From positions 48,556,598-48,620,597 of the forward strand of contig CM043962.1 in assembly GCA_014529385.2 (NCBI GenBank): a stretch of DNA of 64,000 nucleotides. The letters are read 5' to 3'. The stretch is from Adiantum capillus-veneris. Its lineage: Eukaryota > Streptophyta > Polypodiopsida > Polypodiales > Pteridaceae. Made by a program: the position numbers and the translations under genes. The notes under the pieces are model-generated. The model searched no databases and had not been told where the DNA came from. It was given only the letters and a program-made list of their open reading frames with translations. Positions 62,928-64,000 of the stretch are shown one piece after another (position 1 is the first letter of the stretch; the number at the start of each line of letters is the position of its first letter).

Positions 62928-63584
62928 AGTCATAAAATCTAATATCTAGCTCACCCAAATGATTTTCTCATATTAAAATGATCATTTAATGTGGGAGAAT
63001 AATCGGGAGCAAGAGTTGGAATAGAGACATGTGCTTCTAGATCTATCTCAACAAGGGACCAAAAGGAGAGAGTTGTATCTCAATAGGGGTCCAAAAGGAG
63101 ATTGTTTACCAAAGAGCAATGTGTAATAAGTGCTTCTAGACTTATCCCAATAGGGGACCAAAAGAGGAGAGATGGTTACATCTCAATAGGGGTCCAAAAG
63201 GATATTGTTTACCAAAGAGCAATGTGTAATATGTGCTTCTAAACTTATCTCAGCAGGGGACCAAGAGGAGAGATGGTTACATCTCAATAGGGGTCCAAAA
63301 GAAGATAGTCTATCAAAGAGCAATGTGTATCTAATGGAGCTTAAAAGACCTTAGGGTTGGCTTCATTGAAGACCTCCAAAGGTTAGTGTTAAAAGTCCTT
63401 AGACCTTAGCCAAGCTAGGGTTGTGCTTGAGGTGGGAACCCGGCCTAAGCTTGAGGTGTTGGTCATGCTTGGTGACTAAGGTTCTTGTCATGCTTGATGA
63501 GTAAGGTGCTTGTCGTGCTTGCTGACTAAGGTGCTTGAGGTGCTTGAGGTGCTTGTTGACTAAGGTGCTTGAGAGGTGCTTGTC
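62928..63584 (+). repeat. LTR of K (G1-related), interrupted at 63585
   Basis: Its reverse complement aligns with about 560-948 of the G1 3' LTR: it starts AGTCATAAAATC, includes the AATGATCATTTAATGTGGGA block, and ends in the GCTTGAGGTGCTTG repeats. It is cut by a copia element at 63585, so the rest of the LTR lies beyond the right edge. It differs from both G1 LTRs by a threefold repeat (63031-63330). Confidence 0.75.
63031..63330. repeat. Tandem triplication, ~100-bp unit
   Basis: Units start GTGCTTCTA at 63031, 63130 and 63233 (lengths 99, 103 and about 98). The G1 LTRs have one copy. Confidence 0.9.
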
Positions 63585-64000
63585 TGAAGGGGATCGGGCA
63601 GCACCACAGACGGAGAGTGAGAGAGAGAAGGAGACACACGACACACAGATATGGGTGGGGAGACTCAAAGAGTGAGCAGCCCCCTATACACTTATGCTAT
63701 GTATAAGGTATACAAGTCAGTGGGCGCCCAAACTTTGGGCGGCCGGGCAAGGCACATGCGCCTATACCCCAACAACCTCCCACTTAAAGGCGATGCCTTT
63801 AAGCAAGAGAACCTAGTCTAAAGACTACAAAACGCGAGAGAAAATCGCTCTCAACCGATGCCCACTGGCTGGCTGTGATCGTGTGCATCCGGTTGTCCTG
63901 CTCCCGTGTAAGTCCATACACCACCAGACGTACCGCACACGTACTGCAAGTATGTACGCAATACCTGCATATCTCCCTCGTGCACTATGCCATCATCAGT
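63585..64000 (-). mobile_element. L: Ty1/copia element entering from the right edge (3' LTR, PPT, start of interior)
   Basis: The LTR at 63585-63774 (190 bp) runs on the minus strand from TGTTGGGGTATA to CCCTTCA, the same termini and nearly the same length as in H but otherwise diverged. On its right the PPT (minus AAGTGGGAGGT, 63775-63785) abuts the LTR, so the element reads right to left and its coding part lies outside the window. The remaining 215 bases are non-coding. The left flank 63580-63584 is TTGTC. Confidence 0.82.

Overview
The window looks like nuclear DNA of a land plant with a large, repeat-rich genome. Three things support this: an intact class III peroxidase gene with the classical four-exon layout (this family is specific to the plant lineage), plant-type Ty3/gypsy and Ty1/copia elements, and very long (TC)n/(AG)n microsatellites. 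I cannot name the species; a fern or another large-genome vascular plant would fit. Nothing bacterial, organellar or viral-capsid-like was seen.

1-20440 is one nested pair of Ty3/gypsy elements on the minus strand. The outer element (G1) runs from beyond the left edge to 20440. Its 3' LTR is at 1-948, its pol remnant (PR-RT-RH-IN-chromodomain-like tail) at 1320-4617, its gag remnant at 18396-18901, its initiator-Met-type PBS at 18938-18949 and its 5' LTR at 18951-20440. The inner 13.8-kb element (G2, 4618-18395) has two 597-bp LTRs and an Athila-like PBS, and it sits exactly between the gag and protease of G1. G2 carries gag, PR, RT-RH and IN remnants, then 3.5 kb of extra sequence after integrase, including a second retropepsin-like fragment.

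20441-32774 is older debris: an unrecognised degenerate coiled-coil ORF region, copia RT and integrase remnants (minus), a gypsy integrase remnant (plus), and a 4.4-kb LTR element without gag-pol (D, 27010-31423) with a perfect 5-bp target duplication. 32780-44830 is a second nest. A 12-kb element with 142-bp LTRs (E) contains an element with about 2.3-kb LTRs (F, 37038-44562). The 2.9-kb interior of F encodes only an acidic, repeat-bearing protein that I do not recognise, now broken by three stops and a frameshift. This is the best candidate for something undescribed.

45083-47880 is a 5'-truncated L1-type LINE (minus). 49452-54965 is a young, structurally complete Ty1/copia element (H, minus) with LTRs differing at 2 of 192 sites and a perfect TATCC target duplication, but with two lesions in its polyprotein. 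56362-58408 holds the only apparently functional host gene, a secreted class III peroxidase of the Arabidopsis PRX42/PRX21 type. 59879-60098 is a probable tRNA-derived SINE. 61245-63584 is the end of another element whose LTR is related to that of G1. That LTR is interrupted at 63585 by the 3' end of a further copia element that runs off the right edge.

All element boundaries come from reading LTR pairs, primer-binding sites, polypurine tracts and target duplications by eye. Identities quoted as counts were counted directly; other similarity statements are qualitative.
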